Part shown: positions 52,574-61,380 of the stretch, piece by piece | How positions within the stretch are numbered: position 1 is the first letter of the stretch | How the letters are laid out: each line of letters opens with the position of its first letter | Assembly (NCBI RefSeq): GCF_006715485.1 | Contig: NZ_VFNH01000002.1 | Coordinates: 1,116,001-1,180,000 of the forward strand | Source of the DNA: Herbaspirillum sp. SJZ107 | GTDB lineage: Bacteria; Pseudomonadota; Gammaproteobacteria; Burkholderiales; Burkholderiaceae_D | Direction: 5' to 3' | Length of the DNA: 64,000 nucleotides | Position numbers and translations under genes: made by a program | The notes under the pieces: generated by a model | Seen by the model: the letters and a program-made list of their open reading frames with translations, nothing else | Database searches by the model: none | What the model was told of the DNA's origin: nothing

Positions 52574-52621
52574 ACGGATGTAGAAACACAACGTAAAAGA
52601 ACAAACCTACGAACGTATGAG

Positions 52622-52698
52622 CGTCGCCCCTGCGAAGGCAGGGGTCCAAGTTCGTGATGTCGCCGATAACTTGGGTCCCTGCCTTCGCAGGGACGACG
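52622..52698. repeat. Full 31-bp inverted-repeat element (family A, copy 2)
   Basis: Arms 52622-52652 and 52668-52698 pair over 31 bases with three mismatches around a 15-base loop, the same geometry as the copy at 45089. It lies in the 203-bp kdsA-eno gap and probably separates their transcripts. Confidence 0.93.
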
Positions 52699-52770
52699 TA
52701 CTAGCGCTAACGCAAAGCGCATCCTGCGGCTGGATGCGCCCGTATCGATTTCTTACCTTCTGGAGACTGA

Positions 52771-54063
<1,293 letters not shown>

Positions 54064-54078
54064 TAAGCTTTAAAAATC

Positions 54079-54127
54079 CGGGATGCGATCCCACCGGCGT
54101 GGCCGGGTGGATCGTGTCCCGTCTTTT
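54079..54127 (+). terminator. Terminator of eno
   Basis: Long imperfect stem: CGGGA pairs with TCCCG, GCGATCC with GGATCGT, and CACC with GGTG around the loop, followed by CTTTTT. It lies 16 bases after the eno stop. Confidence 0.8.
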
Positions 54128-54143
54128 TGTAAATCATAGTTAG

Positions 54144-54524
54144 ATGCGCATCATCACCCTAGTCCTCGCCGCCTTGCTGCTGCTGATCCAGTACCCGCTG
54201 TGGCTGGGGAAAGGGGGCTGGCTTGCCGTCACCGATCTCGAAAACCAGCTGGCCGCCAGCCATGTCCGCACCGAGCAGCTGAAGGCGCGCAACGCCAAGC
54301 TCGACTCCGAAGTGCGCGACCTGCGCGAAGGCCTGGGCGCGGTCGAGGAGCGCGCGCGCTACGATCTCGGCATGATCAAGCAGAACGAGATCTTCGTGCA
54401 GGTGCTGCGCAAGGATGAAAAGCCGGCGGTTATGATGACCGTGCCGCCGCCCAAGCCCGAACCCAAGCCCGGCACCAAGACCGCCAAGGGCACGAACCGA
54501 CCGCTGCCACCTCCGGAAGACTGA
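54144..54524 (+). CDS. ftsB: Cell division protein FtsB
   Basis: 126 residues. One N-terminal membrane helix (about 3-20, [20 protein letters not shown]) is followed by a coiled coil ([33 protein letters not shown]) and the conserved [15 protein letters not shown] segment that contacts FtsL/FtsQ. The C-terminal tail (about 95-126) is Pro/Lys-rich ([26 protein letters not shown]), longer than the E. coli protein. The spot directly after eno is the standard proteobacterial position of ftsB. It works in the periplasmic divisome complex FtsQLB. Confidence 0.95.
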   Translation: MRIITLVLAALLLLIQYPLWLGKGGWLAVTDLENQLAASHVRTEQLKARNAKLDSEVRDLREGLGAVEERARYDLGMIKQNEIFVQVLRKDEKPAVMMTVPPPKPEPKPGTKTAKGTNRPLPPPED

Positions 54525-54526
54525 TC

Positions 54527-54820
54527 ATGGCCGACCCAACGCCTCCGAACGACCCGGCCCTCGACACGCTCGAAGCCATCGCTGCCTACCTCGCCAGCGC
54601 CTTCGAATCCGGCGACCCGGACCTGCTGACCCGTGCGCTGTCCACCGTCGCGCAAGCCGACGGCCTGGCCGAACTGGCCGCCGCCACCGGCCTGCCGCGC
54701 GCCCAGCTGGCCGAGGCGCTCAGCGCAGGCGAGATGAGCCTGGACACCACGCTGACCCTGATGAAGGTGATCGACCTGCATCGGCCCGGGGACGGGCCGG
54801 ATCCGGCCTTGTTTCAATAA
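54527..54820 (+). CDS. Antidote-like HTH protein (addiction module antidote family), orphan
   Basis: 97 residues, 2 bp after the ftsB stop. The centre LEAIAAYLASAFESGDPDLLTRALSTVAQADGLAELAAATGLPRAQLAEALSAGEMSLDTTLTLMKVIDLH matches the TIGR02684-type antidote pattern: a run of helices with the HTH motif G-x-x-x-L-A-x-x-T-G-L-x-R-x-x-L. These usually follow a RelE/HigB-like toxin gene; none is present here. It may be a retained regulator or a solitary DNA-binding protein. Co-transcription with ftsB is likely because of the spacing. Confidence 0.7.
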   Translation: MADPTPPNDPALDTLEAIAAYLASAFESGDPDLLTRALSTVAQADGLAELAAATGLPRAQLAEALSAGEMSLDTTLTLMKVIDLHRPGDGPDPALFQ

Positions 54821-54831
54821 AAAATTCCAAT

Positions 54832-54859
54832 AAAAAACGCGGGCATGCCCGCGTTTTTT
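54832..54859. terminator. Bidirectional terminator
   Basis: Perfect 28-bp palindrome: six A, CGCGGGC, AT centre, GCCCGCG, six T. It serves the converging antidote-like gene and DUF2382 gene. Confidence 0.95.
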
Positions 54860-54878
54860 ATTGCCTCTCACAACCTCA

Positions 54879-56051
54879 TTAGTACGAGCGGGTGGTGGCA
54901 CCGTCGTCGCCGGTCACGCGATCCCATCCGTGACGCACCGCCGCTTTCATCTTTTCCCAGGTCGACCCCGTGCCGGCGTGACGCGACTCCCAGTCACTGC
55001 GCAGGTCGCTTTCGACGGCATCCCACTGGCGGCCGCTGTAGCGGCTGTCGCCGCGCATCTGGGTGCCGTACGTGTACGCCGGGGCATAGTCGTCGTATGC
55101 ACCGCCCGCGCTGCCGTAGTTGCTCTGGAAATGGCTGCGGTAGTAAGTGTCGTCGTCCGCGCCGCGCCCGGCCATGCCATCCAGGCGCTGGACGTCGACC
55201 TCGGTATGGCGCACCGTGTCGTGGATGTGTTCCTGGCGCTCGCCGACTTCCTTGCTGATCGTGACTTCCTCGACGATGCGCGCCGATTTCTCGACCACGG
55301 CTTCCTCGGCCGTTTCACGCATCACGATGCTTTGCTCCTTGAAAGCGTCGACGTCGGCAGGGTCGATCGGGCGGTCGACCGGACGGCGCTGCACGTCCAC
55401 GTGCTCCTCGCGCAATTCGATGCTTTCGTTGACAGGCGTTTCGACGATGCGCGAATAGACGCGTGCACCGCCCCGCTGGACTTCGCGCTTGCCGACCTTC
55501 AGTTCCTCTTCGACGACCGGAATGCGCTGGACCGCGGTATCGCGCTGGAGCGAATCGGTGCGCGCCATGTCGCCCTGCAGATTCCCTGACTGCCCCGACT
55601 GCGCCGACATCGGCATCGACTGCTGCATGCCGGTGCTTCTGCCGGCCATGCCCGCCATCCCGGCCATGCCCGCCATGCCAGAAGCGGGCGGCGTCCAGCC
55701 TTCCGAGCGCCACTGGTCGGCGCGCTGGTCGATATCGACGGTGCGCATGTGCGATTCGTTGAGGACGCGAACGGCGTCGTCGACCTCGTCCTCATCGACA
55801 TCGGCGATGAGCAGGAAGCCGCCGCGGCGCACGCCTTCTTCATACGCGTGGCGGTCTTCGTCGGGCAGGAATGCGTTCGGGTGCGCCGCCCACAAGCCCG
55901 GTTCGCCTTGCGACGAGTAGCCGCTTGCGGCAACTGAGGACTGGTCGTAGATGCTGACATGATCGGTATCGACACGGGCCTCGAGCAGGCGTTGGCGGCC
56001 GGCGTCGGCATCGGCGCGGGTGTCGAACAGTGCGGTAAGAGTGCGTGACAT
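54879..56051 (-). CDS. YsnF/AvaK-type DUF2382 stress protein
   Basis: 390 residues, ribosome site AAGGAG. The N-terminal part (1-110) is a general-stress-like ferredoxin domain (LTALFDTRADADAGRQRLLEARVDTDHVSIYD). A low-complexity joint follows, with four tandem MAG repeats (SGMAGMAGMAGMAGRS). The DUF2382 domain (about 172-282) reads QRIPVVEEELKVGKREVQRGGARVYSRIVETPVNESIELREEHVDVQRRPVDRPIDPADVDAFKEQSIVMRETAEEAVVEKSARIVEEVTISKEV. The C-terminus is Tyr/Gly/Ser-rich. Relatives are induced by desiccation, osmotic or general stress; mechanism unknown. Confidence 0.9.
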   Translation of the reverse strand: MSRTLTALFDTRADADAGRQRLLEARVDTDHVSIYDQSSVAASGYSSQGEPGLWAAHPNAFLPDEDRHAYEEGVRRGGFLLIADVDEDEVDDAVRVLNESHMRTVDIDQRADQWRSEGWTPPASGMAGMAGMAGMAGRSTGMQQSMPMSAQSGQSGNLQGDMARTDSLQRDTAVQRIPVVEEELKVGKREVQRGGARVYSRIVETPVNESIELREEHVDVQRRPVDRPIDPADVDAFKEQSIVMRETAEEAVVEKSARIVEEVTISKEVGERQEHIHDTVRHTEVDVQRLDGMAGRGADDDTYYRSHFQSNYGSAGGAYDDYAPAYTYGTQMRGDSRYSGRQWDAVESDLRSDWESRHAGTGSTWEKMKAAVRHGWDRVTGDDGATTRSY

Positions 56052-56079
56052 GGGATTCTCCTTGCAAGATCAATTGGGT

Positions 56080-56715
56080 TTAGCGCTGGAGGACGACCAG
56101 CTCGGTGCGCCGGTTTTCGGCTTGACCGACAGACGTGGCATTGGTATCGACAGGGTTGCTCTCGCCGCCGGAAGCGGTGTCGATACGATCCGCGGCAATG
56201 CCTTCAGCGACGAGCGCAGCCTTCACGCTGTCTGCACGTTCCTTGCCGAGCGTGGCATTGGCAGGGGCGGCGCCGCGTGCATCGGCATAGCCGACGACCC
56301 GGACGCGCGCATTCGGATACTGCTTCATCGTGGCGGCCAGCGTGTTCAGCTCATCACGATCGGCCGCGCGGATATCGCTTTTGGCCGTATCGAAATGGAG
56401 TTTTTCGAAGGCGAAGGTACGCGGCAGTGCTTCGGTGCCGGCCAGATAGCTGCCGATGCCCGAGGTCCATGCAGGCGCCGCGCTGGTAGTGGTAGTGGCA
56501 GGCGTCGTTGCCGTCCCGGTGGCAGGTGCCGTCGCCGGTACTGCTGCGCTTTGGGTCACGGTGTCGTCTTTACTGCAGCGCCGCATCCCGAACAGGAGGG
56601 CAAGAATCCCCAGGGCCAGAAGTACCCAGGGAAGCCAGCCTGCCTTTTTCGTGGCTGGGCCAACATGAATTTTGCTTGGCGGTGCGCCGTCGCCTTTGTG
56701 ATCCGGGTTTGCCAT
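56080..56715 (-). CDS. OmpA-family peptidoglycan-binding protein
   Basis: 211 residues, ribosome site AAAGGAG. A short cytoplasmic start and one membrane helix (about 25-44, AGWLPWVLLALGILALLFGM) lead to a Thr/Ala/Pro linker (VPATAPATGTATTPATTTTSAAPA). The OmpA-like domain (about 100-211) reads FEKLHFDTAKSDIRAADRDELNTLAATMKQYPNARVRVVGYADARGAAPANATLGKERADSVKAALVAEGIAADRI and ends QAENRRTELVVL; the Asp and Arg for meso-DAP binding (TAKSDI; ENRRTEL) are present. It is anchored in the inner membrane and probably clamps the cell wall. It is 28 bp upstream of the DUF2382 gene and likely shares its transcript. Confidence 0.92.
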   Translation of the reverse strand: MANPDHKGDGAPPSKIHVGPATKKAGWLPWVLLALGILALLFGMRRCSKDDTVTQSAAVPATAPATGTATTPATTTTSAAPAWTSGIGSYLAGTEALPRTFAFEKLHFDTAKSDIRAADRDELNTLAATMKQYPNARVRVVGYADARGAAPANATLGKERADSVKAALVAEGIAADRIDTASGGESNPVDTNATSVGQAENRRTELVVLQR

Positions 56716-57087
56716 TTAATGGTCTCCTTTAGTTACATACATTTCAGAAATTTGAGCCGTGGCGCATAACGCCAGCAAATATACGGTTAAATCTATTTAC
56801 TACCGTCAATTGCCTTGATGCTCGAGGGTGGGATTTATTTTAGCTATTTGTTCAATAGCCACCCGCTTATCCTGTAAGGAAACCGCGTCGGGTCATGTAG
56901 GACAAAGGGCGGGGGTGCTGTACACACTTCCCCACAGTCTTGTTGGGGAACTTCATCAGCACTTCAAGCGCGATCGCCCATCTCCAAAAATGTTGTACGG
57001 ATGGCCTCGTCCCGAGCGAAGCTTCGTTATATTCTGTCCAACTTGTCTTACTGTTGGCCTTCCCGTATCTCTTTGCGAAAGTTCTTC
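56716..57087. other. 372-bp intergenic region upstream of the cyanophycinase gene
   Basis: Divergent region between the OmpA-like gene and the cyanophycinase gene. A hairpin TTCCCCA/TGGGGAA lies at about 56929-56951. Open frames crossing it show no protein-like features. No operator or sigma70 pair could be named with confidence. Confidence 0.35.
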
Positions 57088-58083
57088 ATGAAAATATTCA
57101 AGCGCTGGATCGGCATGCTTGCCCTGAGCCTGTGTATCGCACCGGCAGCCCATGCAGGCAAGCCGTACAAGTATTACGCCGTCGGCGACACCAGCGATGC
57201 CGTCGTGCCGCGTCCCGCGCAACAGTCATTCGTGCTGATGGGCGGCGGGCCGGACGTGGACGATGCGTTCAAATGGATGATCCGCAAAGGCGGGGGCGGC
57301 AACTTCGTGGTGATCCGTGCCACCGGGACCGACGCCTACAACCCCTACATCTTCGCGATGGGCGGCGTGCGCTCGGTCGAGACGATCGTCGTGCCGAGCC
57401 GCGATGCGGCCAGCGATCCTTTCGTCCTGCAACGCCTGCGCGGCGCCGAAGCGGTGTTCATCGCGGGTGGCGACCAGGGCGATTACCTGCAGTATTGGAA
57501 AGGGACGCCGCTGTCTGCGACGCTGCAGGAACTGGCCAACCGCAACGTCCCGATCGGCGGCACCAGCGCCGGCCTCGCCGTGCTGGGCCAGTTCATCTAT
57601 TCGGGCCTGAACCAGTCGGTCACGTCGAGCGAGGCGCTTGCCAATCCGTACAGCAAGAACGTCACGCTGGACCGTGATTTCCTGTCGCTGCCGCCACTGC
57701 TGGGCGCGATCACCGATTCCCATCTCGACGCCCGCGACCGCCTGGGCCGCCTGGTCACCTTCCTGGCGCGCGTCGTCAACGATGGCTGGACCAGCACGGC
57801 GCGCGGCATCGGCGTCGACGTCGAGACGGCCTTGCTGGTCGAGAATGGCCAGGCAAGCCGGGTCGGCGTCGGCGCGGTGTACTTCCTGAAAACGGTCGGC
57901 CTGCCCCAGGTGTGTGCCCCGCAGACGCCCTTGACCTACCAGAACGTCGGTGTGCAGCGCCTGTCGGGCACGGGCACCTTCGATCTCGACAACTGGTCCG
58001 GGTACGGCGCCACAAGCAATTATTCGCTGTCGGCGGTCAAGGGCACGCTCGTGTCCAGCCAGCCGGGCGGCGCAATCTATTGA
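57088..58083 (+). CDS. Secreted cyanophycinase-like S51 peptidase
   Basis: 331 residues from the ATG at 57088, which gives a signal peptide (FKRWIGMLALSLCIAPAAHAG). The class-I-amidotransferase-like fold shows the family landmarks: QSFVLMGGGPDVDDAFKWMI, VIRATGTDAYNPYIF, RGAEAVFIAGGDQGDYLQYWKGTPL, nucleophile S160 in IGGTSAGLAVLG, and ITDSHLDARDRLGRL. Extracellular cyanophycinases (CphE type) cut cyanophycin, an Arg-Asp storage polymer, to dipeptides. No cyanophycin synthetase gene is near, consistent with scavenging the polymer released by other cells. The last 50 residues (after LPQVCAPQTPL) form an extra beta domain. Confidence 0.88.
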   Translation: MKIFKRWIGMLALSLCIAPAAHAGKPYKYYAVGDTSDAVVPRPAQQSFVLMGGGPDVDDAFKWMIRKGGGGNFVVIRATGTDAYNPYIFAMGGVRSVETIVVPSRDAASDPFVLQRLRGAEAVFIAGGDQGDYLQYWKGTPLSATLQELANRNVPIGGTSAGLAVLGQFIYSGLNQSVTSSEALANPYSKNVTLDRDFLSLPPLLGAITDSHLDARDRLGRLVTFLARVVNDGWTSTARGIGVDVETALLVENGQASRVGVGAVYFLKTVGLPQVCAPQTPLTYQNVGVQRLSGTGTFDLDNWSGYGATSNYSLSAVKGTLVSSQPGGAIY

Positions 58084-58092
58084 ATGGGCGGA

Positions 58093-58117
58093 CCTGCGCG
58101 GCACCGGTCCGCGCAGG
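58093..58117. terminator. Hairpin between convergent genes
   Basis: 9-bp stem CCTGCGCGG/CCGCGCAGG with a 7-base loop, just after the cyanophycinase stop and 30 bases from the stop of the opposing gene. No T run, so its efficiency is uncertain. Confidence 0.5.
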
Positions 58118-58146
58118 AAGACGCCGGCCGGGCATCCTGGGCCGGC

Positions 58147-58911
58147 TCAGTCGATCAGCGTCTTCACCAGCACCCGGCCGTCGGGCAGCGTGCCTTGCTG
58201 GCGCACCATCAATTGCGTGCCCTTGGCGAACCAGAACGTCGACACCGAACCCGGCTCGTTGTAGTCGGTGCTCACCACCCAGCAATCCACCGGACCGGCG
58301 GGGCCGGCGATGGTCTCGGATCCGGTCACCCTGAAGCTATAGCGCTGCGGCGCCGCCTTGCCGCCGGGGTGGTAGAAATTGATGCGCGCGTCGTAGCCCT
58401 CGGCCAGTGCCAGCGTCTGCAGCAGTTCGATGTCGGTCTCGAAGTTGAAGGCCGGTTCGTTCGACGCCATCGACAGGTCTTTCTGGGTGTTCTCCGGCAG
58501 GTCCTGCATGCCGCTGATGCGGTCCGGGGCGAACACGAAGCCCTCGACGGTGCGCTTGCCGTCTTTCTCGCTGATGCGTTCGTGGGTGAGTGGGCGGAAG
58601 GTGCCCGCGTCGAACCAGGAATCGAAGCGGCGCACCGAGGGTCCGGGCACCACGCCATCCCAGCGCTGGACGATGTGCAACTGCCGCTTGCCGCCGCGCT
58701 CGTCGAAGCGCACTTCGCGCTTCCAGATGTCGACCGGGCTGCTGGCGCCATCCGTCGTCTTGACGTAGCGCAGGTAGTGATGGGTGCCCGGCTTGAGCAG
58801 GGCGAAGCGGGGCAGCGGGGTGCCGACGTCGACGTTGACGACGGCCGCATGGGAAGACAGGGACAGGCCGGCAAGCAGGGCCGGCAACAGCGCACGACGC
58901 AGGGTGGGCAT
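58147..58911 (-). CDS. Exported DUF3108-like protein
   Basis: 254 residues from the ATG at 58911, with GGAGATCGCC upstream. The signal peptide (RALLPALLAGLSLSSHAA) ends near residue 24. The mature protein is beta-rich: LKPGTHHYLRYVKTTDGASSPVDIWKREVRFDERGGKRQLHIVQRWDG, RRFDSWFDAGTFRPLTHERISEKDGKRTVEGFVF, then VDCWVVSTDYNEPGSVSTFWFAKGTQLMVRQQGTLPDGR. The D-x-G-T-x-x-P-x-x-x-x-R and late W-F-A-K-G-x-x-L-x-V-x-Q patterns fit DUF3108-type periplasmic lipid- or glycan-related beta proteins. Function unknown. Confidence 0.6.
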   Translation of the reverse strand: MPTLRRALLPALLAGLSLSSHAAVVNVDVGTPLPRFALLKPGTHHYLRYVKTTDGASSPVDIWKREVRFDERGGKRQLHIVQRWDGVVPGPSVRRFDSWFDAGTFRPLTHERISEKDGKRTVEGFVFAPDRISGMQDLPENTQKDLSMASNEPAFNFETDIELLQTLALAEGYDARINFYHPGGKAAPQRYSFRVTGSETIAGPAGPVDCWVVSTDYNEPGSVSTFWFAKGTQLMVRQQGTLPDGRVLVKTLID

Positions 58912-58968
58912 GGCGATCTCCGCAGGTGGGATAGCGCCGAGTATGCGGTTGCGCTGTTTATCAGGCAA

Positions 58969-59024
58969 CAAAAAATGGATATGCACGTCATGTCCTGCCC
59001 GGAAGGGCAGTCCATGACGTGCAT
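58969..59024 (-). terminator. Terminator of dps
   Basis: Long stem ATGCACGTCATG/CATGACGTGCAT with an inner stem CTGCCC/GGGCAG and GGAA loop (58981-59024), followed on the minus strand by a T tract (TTTTTTG) five bases beyond. Confidence 0.9.
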
Positions 59025-59046
59025 GGTCTGTTTATGAATACCAGAA

Positions 59047-59538
59047 TCAGGTCTGGGTGCCGTCGGCCTGGTTGCCCAGGAAGGAACGCAGCATCCACGC
59101 ATTCTTTTCGTGGATTTCCATGCGGTCGCTCAGCATGCCGGCGCTCGGCTGGTCATTCGCGTCGTCGGCGATGCGGAAGGCGTTGCGTGCGGTGCGGATC
59201 ACGGTTTCCTGGCCTTCGACCAGCTGGCGCAGCATTTCTTTCCAGTCCGGCACGGTCGGCTCTTCCTTGATCGAGGACAGCTCGGCATAGCGGGCATAAG
59301 TGCCCGGTGCGAAGTGGCCCAGCGCGCGGATGCGCTCGGCGATGTCGTCCAGGGCGTTCCACAGCTCGGTGTACTGCTCTTCGAAGATCGAGTGCAGCGG
59401 CTGGAACATCGGGCCGGTCACGTTCCAGTGGAAGTTGTGGGTCTTGAGGTACAGCAGGTAGCTGTCAGCCAGGGTCTGCGACAGGGCTTCGGCGATTTTT
59501 GCGCGGTCTTCAGTCGAGATACCGATATCGATGCTCAT
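59047..59538 (-). CDS. dps: Dps ferritin-like DNA-protection protein
   Basis: 163 residues from the ATG at 59538, with TTGGAGAAACGT upstream. Dps core: LADSYLLYLKTHNFHWNVTGPMFQPLHSIFEEQYTELWNALDDIAERIRALG, with ferroxidase-site residues H37, H49, E53 and D64/D65/E68 in the usual pattern. The C-terminal helix is MLSDRMEIHEKNAWMLRSFLG. Twelve subunits form a cage that oxidises iron with peroxide and stores it, and may coat DNA. The N-terminal tail is short and not basic, so DNA binding is uncertain. Regulation by OxyR is common in the family but no OxyR site was identified here. Confidence 0.95.
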   Translation of the reverse strand: MSIDIGISTEDRAKIAEALSQTLADSYLLYLKTHNFHWNVTGPMFQPLHSIFEEQYTELWNALDDIAERIRALGHFAPGTYARYAELSSIKEEPTVPDWKEMLRQLVEGQETVIRTARNAFRIADDANDQPSAGMLSDRMEIHEKNAWMLRSFLGNQADGTQT

Positions 59539-59691
59539 ACGTTTCTCCAATTCATGATAGCTGTTGGCAATGCGGTTGGGCCGCTTGATAGATATCAGCT
59601 TAGCATTATTGGTAAAACTCTGTAGCGCAGTATTTTTATCGGGCGGATAGCGCGGATTGATGGCGCCCGGTAAGGCAGGCGCCGGTTGAAA

Positions 59692-59720
59692 GCGTGGACG
59701 GGAGACCCGTCCACCCTACG
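59692..59720. repeat. Intergenic palindromic element, copy 2 of 2
   Basis: 9-bp stem GTGGACGGG/CCCGTCCAC (59694-59714, 3-base loop) flanked by GC and CCTACG. On the minus strand it reads CGTAGGGTGGACGGG then CCCGTCCACGC, as in copy 1 at 4604-4633. It lies 2 bases after the hslO stop and could help end that transcript. Confidence 0.6.
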
Positions 59721-59721
59721 A

Positions 59722-60678
59722 TCAATGCTTGACGTCGGAAACCGGTGCCACGGCGTCAGCGGTGCTGTCGGTCGCAAACAGCTGCGCGCAATCGACCGCG
59801 TCGAAGCCGTAGTGCTTGCCGCAGAAGTCGCAGTTGATGCCGAGCTGGCCCAGGTCGGCCAGCGCCGATTCGACTTCCTCGCGGCCCAGCATCTTGAGCA
59901 TGTCGCCGACTTTTTCGCGCGAGCAGGTGCAGCGGAATTCCGGGTGCGCCGGGTCGAACACGCGGATCGTTTCTTCCCAGAACAGGCGCCGGATCAGGGT
60001 CTCCACGTCGGTGGTGAGCAGTTCCTCGCGCTTCAGGGTGCCGCCCAGTGCGAGCGCGCGGTTCCAGGTCTCGAGGTCTTCTTCCTCGGTGGCCTGCGCG
60101 ACCTGGCCCTCGACAGCGCTGTTGCGCGGCAGCTTCTGCAGCAGCAGGCCACGGGCAACGCCGTCATCGGCCGCCAGCCACAGCTTGGTGTCCATCTGTT
60201 CCGAACGCAGCATGTAGTTTTCGATGACCGTCGCGACGTTGTCGCCGATCAGCGGCACCACGCCCTGGTAGGGCTGCTGGCCCGGGACCTTGTCCTTCGG
60301 GTCGAGCGTGATCACGAAGCGGCCCTTGCCGGTCTTGTTCAGCAGGTCGACCAGCGACGCATCGTCGGCCACCACGGCATTCGCCGCCAGCTTGGCGGTG
60401 GCGCGCAGGTGCAGGTCGGCGTCGCATTCGACCACCAGCAGCTGCACGGGGCCGTCGCCGAAGATCTGCATCACGATCGCGCCGTTGAACTTGAGGTTGG
60501 CCGACAGCAGCGCAGCCGCGGCGACCATCTCGCCCAGCAAGCCTTTCACTGCGGTCGGGTAGTCGTGGCGCGACTGGATCTCGCGCCACGCATTGGAAAT
60601 CTCGACCAGCTCGCCGCGTACGGCCGCGTTGTCGAAGATGAATTTTTGCAGGATGTCCTTGCTGGTATCAGTCGTCAT
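59722..60678 (-). CDS. hslO: Redox-regulated chaperone Hsp33
   Basis: 318 residues. The N-terminal substrate-binding domain contains KFIFDNAAVRGELVEISNAW and TAVKGLLGEMVAAAALLSANLKFNGAIVMQIFGDGPVQLLVVECD. The zinc redox switch near the C-terminus is FRCTCSREKVGDMLKMLGREEVESAL followed by NCDFCGKHYGFD, i.e. C-x-C and C-x-x-C. Oxidation of the four Cys unfolds the linker and activates the chaperone. The tail is longer than usual (DSTADAVAPVSDVKH). It is 43 bp upstream of nothing else on its strand except dps, and follows the gamma-carbonic-anhydrase gene directly (3-bp gap), so the two are co-transcribed. Confidence 0.96.
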   Translation of the reverse strand: MTTDTSKDILQKFIFDNAAVRGELVEISNAWREIQSRHDYPTAVKGLLGEMVAAAALLSANLKFNGAIVMQIFGDGPVQLLVVECDADLHLRATAKLAANAVVADDASLVDLLNKTGKGRFVITLDPKDKVPGQQPYQGVVPLIGDNVATVIENYMLRSEQMDTKLWLAADDGVARGLLLQKLPRNSAVEGQVAQATEEEDLETWNRALALGGTLKREELLTTDVETLIRRLFWEETIRVFDPAHPEFRCTCSREKVGDMLKMLGREEVESALADLGQLGINCDFCGKHYGFDAVDCAQLFATDSTADAVAPVSDVKH

Positions 60679-60681
60679 TCT

Positions 60682-61206
60682 TTATCCGATTTTCTTGAGC
60701 TCCGCCTTGAAGCGGCGGCCGCGCTCGACATAGCCGTCGGCGTTGCCTTGCAGGCGGAGCAGGTCGTCTTCCGTGAGCGTGCGCACTACCTTGGCCGGGC
60801 TGCCCAGAATCAGCGAGTGATCCGGGAACTCCTTGCCTTCGGTCACCAGGGCGCCGGCGCCGACCAGGCAACCCTTGCCGATCCTGGCGCCGTTGAGCAG
60901 CACGGCCTGGATCCCGATCAGCGAGCCGTCGCCGACCGTGCAGCCGTGCAGCATGGCCTGGTGGCCGATACTGACGTTCTTGCCGATCACCATCGGGAAG
61001 CCCATGTCGGTATGCATCACCGTGCCTTCCTGGACATTGCTGTTTTCGCCGATCGTGATGCGTTCGTTGTCGCCGCGGATCGTCACCCCGAACCAGACCG
61101 AGGCATTCGCCTCGACCGTCACCTGGCCGATCAGGGTGGCGGAATCGGCCACATAGGCCGACGCGTCGATCTCGGGCGCATGCTCGCCCAACTGGTAAAT
61201 CGCCAT
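60682..61206 (-). CDS. Gamma-class carbonic anhydrase family protein
   Basis: 174 residues from the ATG at 61206. Left-handed beta-helix of hexapeptide repeats: EIDASAYVADSATLIGQVTVEANASVWFGVTIRGDNERITIGENSNVQEGTVMHTDMGFPMVIGKNVSIGHQAMLHGCTVGDGSLIGIQAVLLNGARIGKGCLVGAGALVTEGKEFPDHSLILGSPAKVVR. Metal histidines are in MHTDMG and GHQAMLHGC. Family members (YrdA, CaiE, PaaY) hydrate CO2 or act on CoA thioesters; function in this genome is unassigned. It starts a two-gene operon with hslO. The frame extends upstream to 61308 without support. Confidence 0.93.
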   Translation of the reverse strand: MAIYQLGEHAPEIDASAYVADSATLIGQVTVEANASVWFGVTIRGDNERITIGENSNVQEGTVMHTDMGFPMVIGKNVSIGHQAMLHGCTVGDGSLIGIQAVLLNGARIGKGCLVGAGALVTEGKEFPDHSLILGSPAKVVRTLTEDDLLRLQGNADGYVERGRRFKAELKKIG

Positions 61207-61343
61207 GGATGTGCTCGCGGAAGGGTTTGAACAAGGCGCTATTTTACGCCCTCCCGCCTGCCATCGTCCGGCAAGCGGCCTAGATGGGGCCGTGGGGGAC
61301 GATTGCAAGCACCCCCAATCCGGTTTTCGACGTTTCTTTTACG

Positions 61344-61361
61344 TATAATAAAACGGTCGTT
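61344..61361 (+). promoter_or_regulatory. Promoter -10 and adjacent palindrome before the alpha/beta hydrolase gene
   Basis: A perfect -10 TATAAT (61344-61349) is followed at once by AACGGTCGTT (61352-61361), a palindromic AACG-N2-CGTT of the kind bound by TetR-family repressors. The -35 position (about 61321-61326) has no good match. No TetR gene lies nearby. Confidence 0.45.
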
Positions 61362-61380
61362 CTATTTAATCCGAGATCCC

